Assembly (NCBI GenBank): GCA_944320965.1
Contig: CALUJO010000002.1
Span: 62,001 to 126,000, forward strand
Length of the DNA: 64,000 bases
Source: an uncultured Bacteroidaceae bacterium
Lineage (GTDB): Bacteria; Bacteroidota; Bacteroidia; Bacteroidales; Bacteroidaceae
Reading direction: 5' to 3'
Positions 17,986 to 27,346 of the stretch are shown piece after piece. The notes beneath the pieces were generated by a model that saw only the letters and a list, made by a program, of their open reading frames with translations, did no database searches and was not told the origin of the DNA. The first letter of the stretch is position 1; the number at the start of each line of letters is the position of its first letter. The position numbers and the translations under genes are program-made.

Positions 17986-18321
17986 TTATTCTTCGTCATC
18001 AAGGCTCTCAACATACTCAAGTTCGCCCTCAACAACAAAATAAACATCTTCGGCAGAATAATCACCGAATTTCTCTTCTTTAGCCTTCTTTACAACATAT
18101 TCAGCAACTTCTTCAAGATCTATATCCATATATCCTTCATCATCTGTTTCTCCGTCAAGGATACCGTCCTGAGAATAATACTCGGCAATGACATCAATGA
18201 AATAATACAGTTCTTCGTCAGTGAATTTTTCCTGCAAATCCTGTGGAAGATAATTGCGTATGAACTCTACGGTTCTTGCATCATCCTCAGCTTCGTTCAT
18301 GAAATCTTCTTCGTTGCTCAT
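17986..18321 (-). CDS. Small acidic conserved hypothetical protein
   Basis: This 111-residue protein is strongly acidic (many Asp and Glu, few basic residues). It is helical in appearance and has no signal peptide or membrane segment. It starts 15 bases downstream of trxA and is probably cotranscribed with it. I recognise it as a type found beside trxA and dnaE in Bacteroidales but know no function. The NYLPQDLQEKFTDEELYYF segment suggests a helical protein-interaction module. Confidence 0.75.
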   Translation of the reverse strand: MSNEEDFMNEAEDDARTVEFIRNYLPQDLQEKFTDEELYYFIDVIAEYYSQDGILDGETDDEGYMDIDLEEVAEYVVKKAKEEKFGDYSAEDVYFVVEGELEYVESLDDEE

Positions 18322-18336
18322 ACTTTATATCGTTTT

Positions 18337-18654
18337 TTACTTTAACAATGCTTCAACTTTTTCTTTCAATGCAGCCTTAGTCGCAGCACCTACATGCTTG
18401 TCAACCAACTGGCCGTTCTTGAAGAAAAGAAGTGTAGGGATGTTTCTGATACCAAATCTTCCAGGAAGATCGCTGTTGTCATCAACATCACACTTACCGA
18501 TTTCTACCTGACCTTTGAATTCTTCAGCAAGTTCTTCAACAAATGGTGCAATCATTTTGCAAGGTCCACACCATGTTGCCCAGAAATCAACTACAACTGG
18601 TTTGCCGCTGTTCAAAAGTTCATCAAAGTTATTGTCTGTAATTTGTAGTGCCAT
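18337..18654 (-). CDS. trxA: Thioredoxin
   Basis: This is a cytoplasmic dithiol-disulfide reductant of 105 residues with the classic active site WATWCGPCKM, the buried Asp region VVDFW and the cis-proline loop RNIPTLLFF. It lacks a signal peptide. It has its own TATATTTG box about 45 bases upstream, in the short gap after dnaE, and is followed closely by the acidic protein gene. Confidence 0.97.
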   Translation of the reverse strand: MALQITDNNFDELLNSGKPVVVDFWATWCGPCKMIAPFVEELAEEFKGQVEIGKCDVDDNSDLPGRFGIRNIPTLLFFKNGQLVDKHVGAATKAALKEKVEALLK

Positions 18655-18695
18655 AATAATTCTTTTTTTAATGGTTTATTAAATAATCATGTTCG

Positions 18696-18703
18696 CAAAT
18701 ATA
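18696..18703 (-). promoter_or_regulatory. -7 box for trxA
   Basis: The minus strand reads TATATTTG, a perfect TAnnTTTG match, between dnaE and trxA. It suggests that trxA is transcribed separately from dnaE. Confidence 0.55.
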
Positions 18704-21700
18704 CTAATTTATTTTATAACTCAGATATTCATAACTGTCCAAATAATCTGTCAGTTTCTTGGTAGGACTTATTTTTATGTTCTTTGAACGCATGGTTACC
18801 TTAAGATGCGGCTTGCCTTCGTCATACAATTTAAAGAACACGTCAACATTTCCAGGACTTTCGGAGAACATCTCTTCCAAATCAGTGGCAATCATACTGT
18901 TAACCATTGCTACAGGCATGGATATTTCCATTCGGTGGAATACTGTATCCTTGATATCAGGCAAAAGACTTATGTTTGAAATCTTGAACTCATACTCGTT
19001 ATTGCGGTATTTCTTTTCCTGTATCTTGCCTTCAATCATTATGAACAAATCCTGCTTGAAGTATCTTCCATAATCAACCCAGTCCCTGCCAAACAAAGGT
19101 ATCTCGGCTGCACCTGAATAGTCTTCGACTTTTGCTATACCATAAGGATTATTGCTCTTGCTCATTCCTTCACGGATACCAGTAACCATACCACCAAGTC
19201 TTATATCCCTTGGAGCATTGAAATTCTCACCGGAAGCAAAGTCAGCCATAGTCATATTACATATGTTTTTAAGGACAACGGCATATTCATCAAGAGGATG
19301 AGCGGAAATATATATTCCAACATATTCCTTTTCCTTGTTCAATCTGTAAAGACTGCTCCACTTTTCACCTTCAGGGATTTCAGGATTTGGCATCATTACA
19401 TCTTCTTCACCGCCAAAAAGTGAATTCTGCATCTGGACTTTACTTGCCTTATAGACTGAGCCGAAACGGGTAAGCGATTCAAGGAATGTTTCCCCTTTCA
19501 TGTTCTTTGCAAAGAACTGCTCACGTTTTATATTGCCGAAACTGTCAAATGCTCCTGCATAAGCCAGACTTTCAATTGTCTTTCGGTTACACAATGAGAA
19601 GTTTACACGTTTTGCAAAATCAAATATTGACGTAAAGACTCCGTTTTTCTTTCTTTCCTCAATGATTGAAAGAACAGCGTTCTCACCTACTCCCTTAATG
19701 GCACCAAGTCCAAAACGTATATCTCCTACCGGAGTAACGGTAAACTTCATGTTACTTTCATTGATATCAGGTTCAAGAACCTGAATCTGCATAGCCTTGC
19801 ACTCGTCCATCAGCTTTGTAAGTTCATCAATCTTTGAAATGTTACGGCTCATAACCGCTGCCATATATTCGGCAGGATAGTTGGCTTTCAGGTAAGCTGT
19901 CTGATAAGCTACCCAGGAATAGCATGTTGCATGCGACTTGTTGAAGGCATACGAAGCAAAGCTTTCCCAGTCCGCCCAAATCTTTTCAAGAACCTTAGGG
20001 TCATAACCGTTCTGCTGTCCGCCGTTTATAAACTTCGGTTTAAGCGAATTCAATTTGTCAATCAGCTTTTTACCCATGGCTTTTCGCAATCCGTCAGACT
20101 CGCCTCGGGTAAAGTTTGCAAGCAGTCGGGAAAGAAGCATCACCTGTTCCTGATAAACAGTAATACCGTAAGTATCCTTCAGATACTTTTCCATAATTGG
20201 AATATCATAGGTTATAGGCTCCTTGCCGTGCTTACGGTTGATAAACTGCGGTATGTATGACATAGGACCCGGACGATAAAGGGCATTCATGGCAATGAGG
20301 TCCTCAAAAGTAGAAGGTTTCAACTCTCTAAGATATTTCTGCATTCCGGCAGATTCAAACTGGAAAGTACCAACCGTGCGCCCCTCACTGTACAGATTGT
20401 AAGTAGCTTCGTCCTTTATGTCTATTTTGTCTACATCTATTATAATGCCTCTCGCAGTCTTTATGTTCTCTACTGCCTCCTTAATGATTGAAAGTGTCTT
20501 CAGTCCAAGGAAGTCCATTTTGATAAGTCCCGTTTCCTCAATGACACTACCCTCGTACTGTGTCACAAGAACCTTTTCGCCAGTTTCCTTGTCATCGGCA
20601 GTACTGACCGGAACCCAGTCAGTTATATCGTCACGGCAGATGATTGTACCGCAGGCATGCACACCGGTTCCGCGTACGTTACCTTCAAGCATTTTAGCAT
20701 ACTTTATGGTGTCTCTCAATACAGGGTCGGGAGAAGACTCTGCCATCTTCAGTTCCGGAACATAATCAATCGCAGCCTGAAGATTAACCTTCTTGACATC
20801 AGGTATTTTATCCGGAATAAGTTTTGCAAGTCGGTTGGAATCGGCAAGCGGAAGTTTCTGTACACGCGCCACATCCTTCACAGCCATCTTAGCAGCCATA
20901 GAGCCGTAAGTAATGATATGTGCCACTTTTTCGTGTCCGTACTTCTCTGTTACCCAACGAAGCACTTCTCCACGTCCGTCATCATCAAAGTCTATATCAA
21001 TATCAGGCAAGGAGATTCGGTCAGGATTCAAGAAACGCTCAAACAGAAGGTCGTATTCTATTGGGTCAATCTGTGTAATTCCAAGACAATATGCAACGGC
21101 AGAACCTGCTGCCGAACCACGTCCTGGACCGACAGACACTCCCATTTCCCTTGCTGCACGTATGAAGTCCTGAACAATAAGGAAGTAGCCGGGGAATCCC
21201 ATGTTCTTTATGGTGGCAAGCTCAAACTCGACTCTTTCCTTCTGTTCCTCATTCATTTCGCCCCAACGTTTCTTGGCTCCTTCAAGAGTCAGGTATCTCA
21301 AATAGTCATCATCGTTCTCAAATTGAGGCGGTTTAGGGAAATTTGGAAGAATAGGCCCGTGGTCTATACTGTAGAACTCAATCTTATTGCATATTTCCAA
21401 CGTAGTTTCCATTGCTTCGGGGACATCCGAAAAGATTTTTGACATCTCTTCTGTTGTCTTCATCCACTCCTGTTTGGTATAAATCATTCTGTTTTCGTCA
21501 TCAATATCCCTTCCGGTTGAAAGACATATCAGACGGTCATGGGCTTCGGCATTCTCTTCATCAACAAAATGCACGTCATTTGTACAAATAAGCTTTATAC
21601 CATATTGCTTTGAATATTTTATCAGGTATTCGTTTACCTTTTGCTGTGCCGGATAAACCTGGTGGTTTGCACGGGCAACAGTAGCCTTGTGCCTTTGAAG

Positions 21701-22354
21701 TTCGAGGTAAAAATCATCGCCGAAGGTTTTCTTATACCATTGTATCGCCTCTTCCGCTTCGGCAAACTGGTCGGCAGTAATCCTTCGTGGAATTTCACCA
21801 CCAAGACATGCAGAAGCAACAATCAGCCCTTCCTTATACTTCTCAAGTTCGGTTCTATCCGTTCTCGGACGGTTATAGAATCCTTCGGTCCAGGCTTTTG
21901 ATACAAGTTTTATAAGATTATGATAACCCTTTTCGTTTTTTGCAAGGACAACAAGATGATAACCGCTACTGTCCTGCTTGCCTTCCTTTAGAGCAAGTCC
22001 TCTTCGGGCAACATACATCTCGCATCCAATAATAGGCTTGAACAGTGATGCCTGCAATTCTTTTATCTGTAGCTTGCAGCCTTCTATTTCCTTTTCGGGA
22101 TCACTTGATTCTTCCTTACCGGAACTAAGGTCGTCAATCTTCTTTTTAAGTGCCTTTATATTGTCGTTTGTCTTTGAATTCTTCTTCTTTACATAATTAT
22201 AGAACTCCTTGATACCGAACATATTGCCATGATCAGTGATGGCAATACCTTTCATCCCGTCCTTCATAGCCTTGTCAACAAGCTTTGAAATCTTGGATTG
22301 TCCGTCAAGCAAAGAATACTCGGTATGTACATGAAGATGGACAAAGTTACTCAT
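18704..22354 (-). CDS. dnaE: DNA polymerase III alpha subunit
   Basis: This is the replicative polymerase of 1216 residues. The N-terminal PHP domain begins FVHLHVHTEYSLLDGQ. A lysine-rich insert follows near 55-100. The polymerase core includes GPGRGSAAGSAVAYCLGI and the metal-binding PDIDIDFDDDGRGE near 450. Later come the AYAFNKSHATCYSWVAYQTAYLK fingers region, a helix-hairpin-helix segment and an OB fold (IRLGGMVTGIREGMSKSNNPYG). It is of the DnaE1 type. It stands divergent to the phosphatidylserine decarboxylase gene. Confidence 0.97.
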   Translation of the reverse strand: MSNFVHLHVHTEYSLLDGQSKISKLVDKAMKDGMKGIAITDHGNMFGIKEFYNYVKKKNSKTNDNIKALKKKIDDLSSGKEESSDPEKEIEGCKLQIKELQASLFKPIIGCEMYVARRGLALKEGKQDSSGYHLVVLAKNEKGYHNLIKLVSKAWTEGFYNRPRTDRTELEKYKEGLIVASACLGGEIPRRITADQFAEAEEAIQWYKKTFGDDFYLELQRHKATVARANHQVYPAQQKVNEYLIKYSKQYGIKLICTNDVHFVDEENAEAHDRLICLSTGRDIDDENRMIYTKQEWMKTTEEMSKIFSDVPEAMETTLEICNKIEFYSIDHGPILPNFPKPPQFENDDDYLRYLTLEGAKKRWGEMNEEQKERVEFELATIKNMGFPGYFLIVQDFIRAAREMGVSVGPGRGSAAGSAVAYCLGITQIDPIEYDLLFERFLNPDRISLPDIDIDFDDDGRGEVLRWVTEKYGHEKVAHIITYGSMAAKMAVKDVARVQKLPLADSNRLAKLIPDKIPDVKKVNLQAAIDYVPELKMAESSPDPVLRDTIKYAKMLEGNVRGTGVHACGTIICRDDITDWVPVSTADDKETGEKVLVTQYEGSVIEETGLIKMDFLGLKTLSIIKEAVENIKTARGIIIDVDKIDIKDEATYNLYSEGRTVGTFQFESAGMQKYLRELKPSTFEDLIAMNALYRPGPMSYIPQFINRKHGKEPITYDIPIMEKYLKDTYGITVYQEQVMLLSRLLANFTRGESDGLRKAMGKKLIDKLNSLKPKFINGGQQNGYDPKVLEKIWADWESFASYAFNKSHATCYSWVAYQTAYLKANYPAEYMAAVMSRNISKIDELTKLMDECKAMQIQVLEPDINESNMKFTVTPVGDIRFGLGAIKGVGENAVLSIIEERKKNGVFTSIFDFAKRVNFSLCNRKTIESLAYAGAFDSFGNIKREQFFAKNMKGETFLESLTRFGSVYKASKVQMQNSLFGGEEDVMMPNPEIPEGEKWSSLYRLNKEKEYVGIYISAHPLDEYAVVLKNICNMTMADFASGENFNAPRDIRLGGMVTGIREGMSKSNNPYGIAKVEDYSGAAEIPLFGRDWVDYGRYFKQDLFIMIEGKIQEKKYRNNEYEFKISNISLLPDIKDTVFHRMEISMPVAMVNSMIATDLEEMFSESPGNVDVFFKLYDEGKPHLKVTMRSKNIKISPTKKLTDYLDSYEYLSYKIN

Positions 22355-22524
22355 AGGTTAAATCTTTAAAATTGAAGACCAAAGATACGAATATTATCAA
22401 TATCAGTGACAATGCCCCCAACAATAGTTATCAACATTATAAATAATATAATAAATGAATTAATGAATATTCATACCTTCTAGTGTATATAAATTCCATT
22501 TATAATCGTTTTTTAACAATATAT

Positions 22525-22555
22525 TTTGTTATTATTTAAATAAAGCATATTTTTG
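22525..22555 (+). promoter_or_regulatory. Canonical promoter for the psd-pssA operon
   Basis: TTTG at 22525-22528 and TATTTTTG at 22548-22555 are 19 bases apart, the standard Bacteroidetes -33/-7 arrangement. The start codon follows at 22586. Confidence 0.65.
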
Positions 22556-22585
22556 TAGCATATTTCCACTTATAACAGATGTTTC

Positions 22586-23269
22586 ATGAACAGAATCAAG
22601 AAATTAAAAAAAATAAGACTACATCACGAAGGCACACATACATTAATATATTCTGCGCTGTTTTTCCTTATCATTAACGGATTGCTTTACTTTTTTGCAT
22701 GGCCATGGCTATTCTATGCTGTACTTGCAATAAGCATTGTTGTATATTCGCTTATGGTAAACTTTTTCCAGTGCCCTATCCGTTTCTTCGGACAACCTAC
22801 GGAAAAGATTGTTGTAGCACCGGCAGACGGACGAATCGTTGTTATTGAGGAAGTTGATGAAGGGGAATATTTTCATGACAGAAGACTTATGATATCTATA
22901 TTCATGAGCGTTGTCAATGTACATGCCAACTGGTATCCGGTTGACGGAGTAATAAAGAAAGTGGGACACCAGAATGGTAAATTCATGAAGGCATGGCTGC
23001 CTAAAGCAAGTACAGACAATGAAAGGTCAGTGGTCGTTATAGAAACGCCAGAAGGTGTTGAAGTTATGGCAAGACAGATTGCAGGAGCTATGGCAAGAAG
23101 AATCGTAACTTATGCACAGGAAGGCGAAGATTGCTATATAGATGAACATATGGGGTTCATAAAATTCGGTTCAAGAGTTGACGTATACCTGCCTCTTGGA
23201 ACAGAAGTCTGTGTTGAAATGGGACAAAAGACTACAGGTAACCAGACAATCATTGCGAAACTGAAATAA
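22586..23269 (+). CDS. psd: Phosphatidylserine decarboxylase
   Basis: This enzyme makes phosphatidylethanolamine from phosphatidylserine. The 227-residue product is of the short (PSD-A) type: a hydrophobic N-terminal pair of helices (about 15-58), then [19 protein letters not shown] and [15 protein letters not shown]. The C-terminal [15 protein letters not shown] holds the Gly-Ser self-cleavage site that forms the pyruvoyl group (Ser near 195). It is followed three bases later by the synthase for its substrate. Confidence 0.95.
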   Translation: MNRIKKLKKIRLHHEGTHTLIYSALFFLIINGLLYFFAWPWLFYAVLAISIVVYSLMVNFFQCPIRFFGQPTEKIVVAPADGRIVVIEEVDEGEYFHDRRLMISIFMSVVNVHANWYPVDGVIKKVGHQNGKFMKAWLPKASTDNERSVVVIETPEGVEVMARQIAGAMARRIVTYAQEGEDCYIDEHMGFIKFGSRVDVYLPLGTEVCVEMGQKTTGNQTIIAKLK

Positions 23270-23272
23270 AAA

Positions 23273-23989
23273 ATGCAAAAGATAAAATTATTCTCCATAC
23301 CCAACTTAATAACCGGAGCAAACTTGTTTTCCGGCTGCATAGCATGTGTTTATGCCTTCCAGGGCATATACAATCTTGCTTTGGTTTTCATTATTCTAAG
23401 TGCCGTTTTTGATTTCTTTGACGGTATGGCGGCAAGAATGCTGAAAGTTTCATCACCAATAGGCAAAGAACTTGACTCATTGGCAGACGATATAAGCTTT
23501 GGTTTTGCACCGGCAATAATAGTATTCTCATTATTGAAAGAAATGCAATATACAGGATGGCTGGAATCATATGCCGGAATAATTCCATATCTTGCATTCA
23601 TAATTGCAGTAGGTTCTGCTTTCAGACTTGCAAAATTCAACATTGATGAAAGACAGAGTTTGTCTTTCATAGGACTGCCAACTCCTGCCAATGCACTTTT
23701 CTGGTCATCACTCGTTGCAGGAAACAACGATATGATTGTAAACAATATCAATCCTCTGATAATAGTTGCGCTGGCAATTGTATTTTCATGGCTTCTGATA
23801 TCAGAGATTCCGATGTTTTCATTGAAATTCAAGAATTTATCATTTAAAGACAACAAAATAAAATATCTGTTCCTGCTTGTCAGCATACTTCTTCTGTCAT
23901 TTCTGCAGAGTTCTGGTTTGCCGGCAGTAATAGGATGGTATATAATATTGTCGCTGTTAACTTATCCTAAATCAAAGAAAGTGGCATAA
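23273..23989 (+). CDS. pssA: CDP-diacylglycerol--serine O-phosphatidyltransferase
   Basis: This enzyme joins serine to CDP-diacylglycerol and supplies substrate to the adjacent decarboxylase. The 238-residue membrane protein holds the CDP-alcohol phosphatidyltransferase signature DFFDGMAARMLKV followed by GKELDSLADDISFG, which provides the metal-binding aspartates. About seven hydrophobic segments follow IPNLITGANLFSGCIA. The two genes form a complete phosphatidylethanolamine branch. Confidence 0.95.
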   Translation: MQKIKLFSIPNLITGANLFSGCIACVYAFQGIYNLALVFIILSAVFDFFDGMAARMLKVSSPIGKELDSLADDISFGFAPAIIVFSLLKEMQYTGWLESYAGIIPYLAFIIAVGSAFRLAKFNIDERQSLSFIGLPTPANALFWSSLVAGNNDMIVNNINPLIIVALAIVFSWLLISEIPMFSLKFKNLSFKDNKIKYLFLLVSILLLSFLQSSGLPAVIGWYIILSLLTYPKSKKVA

Positions 23990-24027
23990 ATATTGTATCT
24001 TTAAAGATAAACCAACACTAAGTATTT

Positions 24028-24309
24028 ATGATTATTATAAAGATTCTGTTTTTCTTTTTACTGGCTATAGTAATGGTTCTGTTACTGGCTGCCGTTATCG
24101 GATTTTCTTATCTTAGAAAATTAATGAGCAAAGGCAATACCAGAAGCAAGAGATACACATATACAAACAACCAAGGGAACAATTATAATACTTCAAACGA
24201 CTCAAGCGAAGAAGACAAAATCAGTAAGGCATATGCCGAAAAGATTTTTGACAAGGATGAAGGCGAATATGTCGATTTTGAAGAAATTCCTGACAATACA
24301 AAAAAATAA
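24028..24309 (+). CDS. DUF4834 family membrane-anchored protein
   Basis: This 93-residue protein has one N-terminal membrane helix (about 4-28) and a polar, Asn/Ser-rich tail. The C-terminus KIFDKDEGEYVDFEEI is typical of the DUF4834 family found after pssA in Bacteroidales. It is cotranscribed with the phospholipid genes and converges on the deaminase gene with one base between them. Its function is unknown. Confidence 0.82.
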   Translation: MIIIKILFFFLLAIVMVLLLAAVIGFSYLRKLMSKGNTRSKRYTYTNNQGNNYNTSNDSSEEDKISKAYAEKIFDKDEGEYVDFEEIPDNTKK

Positions 24310-24310
24310 A

Positions 24311-24754
24311 TTATCTTTTACCTTTAAAATAATCGCGGATAAGTGTTGCACAAGCCTCAGCCTCCACTCCTTTTACAACAACAGTTTTAGGATGCAGTGC
24401 TTTGGGAGCAATCAGTGAATACCCGCGTTTCTCGTCGTCTGCCCCGTAAACAAGACGCCCCAATTGTGCCCAGCCTATGGCACCTGCACACATTGTGCAT
24501 GGTTCTACCGTAACATACATTGTGCAGTCTTTGAGATATTTGCCTCCAAGTTCGTTTGCAGCAGCAGTAATAGCAAGCATTTCTGCGTGGCATGATATAT
24601 CATTAAGTTGCTCTGTCATGTTGTGTGTCTTGGCTATTATCTTCCCGTTACACACAACAACTGCCCCAACAGGCACTTCATCCATATCTGCAGCAAGCTT
24701 TGCCTGCGCAATTGCCATCTTCATATAATAGCTGTCATTGAACATTTCTTCCAT
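24311..24754 (-). CDS. tadA: Nucleoside/tRNA adenosine deaminase (TadA-like)
   Basis: This zinc-dependent deaminase of 147 residues has the active-site motif CHAEMLAI (His ligand and catalytic Glu) and the VEPCTMCAGAIGWAQ cysteine pair. TadA converts A34 to inosine in tRNA-Arg. A free guanine or nucleoside deaminase is the main alternative because the family is hard to divide by sequence. Its ATG shares a base with the stop of the upstream small gene (TAATG), so the two are probably coupled. Confidence 0.87.
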   Translation of the reverse strand: MEEMFNDSYYMKMAIAQAKLAADMDEVPVGAVVVCNGKIIAKTHNMTEQLNDISCHAEMLAITAAANELGGKYLKDCTMYVTVEPCTMCAGAIGWAQLGRLVYGADDEKRGYSLIAPKALHPKTVVVKGVEAEACATLIRDYFKGKR

Positions 24755-24978
24755 TAGCGGCGCATTTCATGGTCATTAAACAAAGTGGGATAATTGCTCT
24801 CGGTCCTGTCATATACAAAATGAAGTATAGTTTCCCTAATCCAAGTTGACTTGTTCTTTATATTGAACCTTTCGAGATAATTGTTTATTATTTCATCTTC
24901 TCTTTCACTGACAAGACAAGTCAGTCGCTTGTGACGGCGCTGCTCTTCCTTTCTGGTTATATCTATTTTCTTTTTCAT
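24754..24978 (-). CDS. Small basic protein, ribbon-helix-helix-like
   Basis: From the ATG at 24978 the product is 74 residues. The longer open frame to 25122 runs through the promoter and is rejected. Sequence such as KRLTCLVSEREDEIINNYLE followed by STWIRETILHF has the strand-helix-helix pattern of ribbon-helix-helix DNA-binding proteins, though the match is weak. A TATTTTTG box 18 bases upstream supports the chosen start. It may regulate the coupled deaminase gene or act elsewhere; this is inference. Confidence 0.6.
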   Translation of the reverse strand: MKKKIDITRKEEQRRHKRLTCLVSEREDEIINNYLERFNIKNKSTWIRETILHFVYDRTESNYPTLFNDHEMRR

Positions 24979-24995
24979 CGGGGCAAATATTTGTA

Positions 24996-25003
24996 CAAAA
25001 ATA
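24996..25003 (-). promoter_or_regulatory. -7 box for the small basic protein and deaminase genes
   Basis: Minus-strand TATTTTTG matches TAnnTTTG and lies 18 bases before the ATG at 24978. Confidence 0.5.
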
Positions 25004-25171
25004 ATCAAGTTGGAAGATGTTTGAAAATAATTCAAAACAAATATGACAGACAGCAGCTCAATTAATAAAAAAACTGATGTAAAAAAACACCAGTCAAACA
25101 TGTACAGCCAATTAATATGCATAGTTTTGCAATAGTTTGTTATATACTAAACTATTATTAAATACTTTCGT

Positions 25172-25202
25172 TTTGCCGTGAACCCAAATTACATTATATT
25201 TG
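25172..25202 (+). promoter_or_regulatory. Canonical promoter for the spermidine operon
   Basis: TTTG (25172-25175) and TATATTTG (25195-25202) are separated by 19 bases, a full Bacteroidetes promoter. The agmatinase ATG is 43 bases further on. Confidence 0.65.
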
Positions 25203-25244
25203 CTTGTTCAATTATTTACAAAAGCTTTTCAGTAAAAGAAGAAA

Positions 25245-26099
25245 ATGAGAAACTACGGAGACTTTGAAGATAAATACACTGATTACCGTACAGCAGAAAT
25301 AGCAATCCTGCCTGTACCTTACGATGGAACAAGTACATGGATAAAAGGTGCCGATAAAGGCCCGGAAGCATTGCTTGACGCTTCGTTCAATATGGAGTTC
25401 TATGATATAGAAACCGGAACGGAAGTTTACAAAAAAGGTATTGCCACTCTTGCGCCTGTAACAGAAGATTCTACTCCAGAGGCTATGTCTGACGAAGTGG
25501 AACGAAGAATGGATGCCATAATCAAAGATGGAAAATTCCCTGTAATGATTGGTGGAGAACACTCCGTAAGCATAGGAGCAATACGCGCCATTGCAAAGAA
25601 TTACGAAGAATTCTCTGTTCTGCAGCTTGATGCCCATTCCGATATGCGTGATACATATGAAGGCTCAACACACAACCATGCATGCATAATGGCACGCGCC
25701 AAGGAAGTTGCGACAAACGTAACCCAGGTAGGTATCAGAAGCACATGGCCAGCCGAAGAAGGACACAACATCGACCCGGAAAGAATTTTCTATGCCTACA
25801 AGATAAAGGAAGAAAGCGGTTGGGAAGAAAAAGTAAGCAAACAGCTTTGCAAGAATGTGTATATCACAATTGACCTTGATGTTCTTGACCCGGCAATAAT
25901 GCCTTCTACAGGAACTCCCGAACCGGACGGTCTGTCCTACAGACAGGTTCTGAATCTTCTGAAAAGAGTCATTGCAGAACATAACGTCATAGGATTGGAT
26001 GTTGTGGAACTTTGTCCTAACGATATAAACAAAGCTCCTGATTTTCTTGCTTCGAAACTTATATATCAGTTCCTTAGCATGCAATATCAAAACAAATGA
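25245..26099 (+). CDS. speB: Agmatinase
   Basis: Agmatinase hydrolyses agmatine to putrescine and urea with two manganese ions. The 284-residue ureohydrolase has the metal motifs GGEHSVSIG, QLDAHSDMRDTYEG and TIDLDVLDPAIMPSTGTPEP. It heads a rightward set with the carboxyspermidine dehydrogenase and decarboxylase, so it supplies putrescine for spermidine. Arginine decarboxylase is not in the window. Formiminoglutamase or another ureohydrolase is the alternative; the operon strongly favours agmatinase. Confidence 0.92.
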   Translation: MRNYGDFEDKYTDYRTAEIAILPVPYDGTSTWIKGADKGPEALLDASFNMEFYDIETGTEVYKKGIATLAPVTEDSTPEAMSDEVERRMDAIIKDGKFPVMIGGEHSVSIGAIRAIAKNYEEFSVLQLDAHSDMRDTYEGSTHNHACIMARAKEVATNVTQVGIRSTWPAEEGHNIDPERIFYAYKIKEESGWEEKVSKQLCKNVYITIDLDVLDPAIMPSTGTPEPDGLSYRQVLNLLKRVIAEHNVIGLDVVELCPNDINKAPDFLASKLIYQFLSMQYQNK

Positions 26100-26155
26100 A
26101 TTGAGTCCGCAGAGTCCTCATTCTGTACTCTGTAATTAATAATATTACTAATCTA

Positions 26156-27346
26156 ATGTGTAGAGTATTAATTATTGGTGCCGGAGGTGTTGGTACCGTT
26201 GTTGCGCACAAAGTCGCAAAGAACCCTGTTTTTACTGATATCATGCTTGCAAGCCGCACAAAATCAAAGTGTGACGCAATTGCAGCATCTATTGGCGGTG
26301 ACAGAATCAAGACTGCCCAGGTTGATGCAGACAGTGTTGCAGAACTAACAGCTTTGATGCGTTCTTTCAACCCTGACATTGTTATCAATGTGGCTTTGCC
26401 TTATCAGGACCTTACTATTATGGATGCCTGTCTTGAATGTGGCGTAAACTATCTTGATACAGCCAACTATGAACCTAAGGACGAAGCTCACTTCGAATAC
26501 AGCTGGCAGTGGGCATACCATGACAGATTCAAGGAAAAAGGACTTACTGCTATCCTTGGATGCGGTTTCGACCCGGGTGTTTCTGCAATCTTTACTGCAT
26601 ACGCAGCTAAACATCACTTTGATGAAATCCATTACCTGGATATCGTTGACTGCAACGCAGGAAACCACGGTATGGCATTTGCAACAAACTTCAATCCGGA
26701 AATCAACATCCGCGAGGTTACCCAGAAAGGACGTTACTACGAAAACGGCAAATGGGTGGTTACAGAACCTCACGAAATACACAAACCACTTACTTACCCT
26801 GAAATCGGAGAGCGCGAATCATACGTAATCTATCACGAAGAGCTTGAATCTCTTGTAAAGCACATCCCGACTATCAAGCGTGCTCGTTTCTGGATGACTT
26901 TCGGACAGGAATATCTGACTCACCTTCGCGTTATCCAGAACATAGGTATGGCAAGAATAGATCCTATTATGTACAACGGTGTGGAAATTGTTCCTATCCA
27001 ATTCCTTAAAGCAGTTCTTCCAGATCCTAAGTCACTTGGCGCAAACTACCACGGCATGACTTCAATCGGTTGCCGAATCAGAGGTATAAAGGACGGTAAG
27101 GAACATACATATTATATATACAACAACTGCGACCACGAAGCAGCTTACAAGGAAACAGGCACACAGGCAGTCAGCTATACTACAGGTGTTCCTGCAGCAC
27201 TTGGTGCAGCAATGTTTGCTAAAGGCTTATGGAAAGGCGCAGGCGTTTACAATGTTGAACAGTTTGATCCGGATCCATTCCTGAAAGAACTTGGAGAACA
27301 GGGTCTTCCTTGGGTTGAAAAATTCGATATCGACCTGGAAGTATGA
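26156..27346 (+). CDS. Carboxy(nor)spermidine dehydrogenase (saccharopine dehydrogenase family)
   Basis: This enzyme reductively couples putrescine with aspartate semialdehyde, using NADPH, to give carboxyspermidine. The 396-residue product starts with the Rossmann loop LIIGAGGVGTVVAHKVAK. It continues with NVALPYQDLTIMDACLE and ILGCGFDPGVSAIFTAYA, both typical of the polyamine branch of saccharopine dehydrogenases. It overlaps the decarboxylase gene by four bases (ATGA). A lysine-metabolic saccharopine enzyme is excluded by the neighbours. Confidence 0.92.
   Translation: MCRVLIIGAGGVGTVVAHKVAKNPVFTDIMLASRTKSKCDAIAASIGGDRIKTAQVDADSVAELTALMRSFNPDIVINVALPYQDLTIMDACLECGVNYLDTANYEPKDEAHFEYSWQWAYHDRFKEKGLTAILGCGFDPGVSAIFTAYAAKHHFDEIHYLDIVDCNAGNHGMAFATNFNPEINIREVTQKGRYYENGKWVVTEPHEIHKPLTYPEIGERESYVIYHEELESLVKHIPTIKRARFWMTFGQEYLTHLRVIQNIGMARIDPIMYNGVEIVPIQFLKAVLPDPKSLGANYHGMTSIGCRIRGIKDGKEHTYYIYNNCDHEAAYKETGTQAVSYTTGVPAALGAAMFAKGLWKGAGVYNVEQFDPDPFLKELGEQGLPWVEKFDIDLEV

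Noticed and set aside
20657..21442. 261-codon plus-strand frame inside dnaE
   Set aside because: It is the antisense of conserved polymerase sequence and contains no domain.
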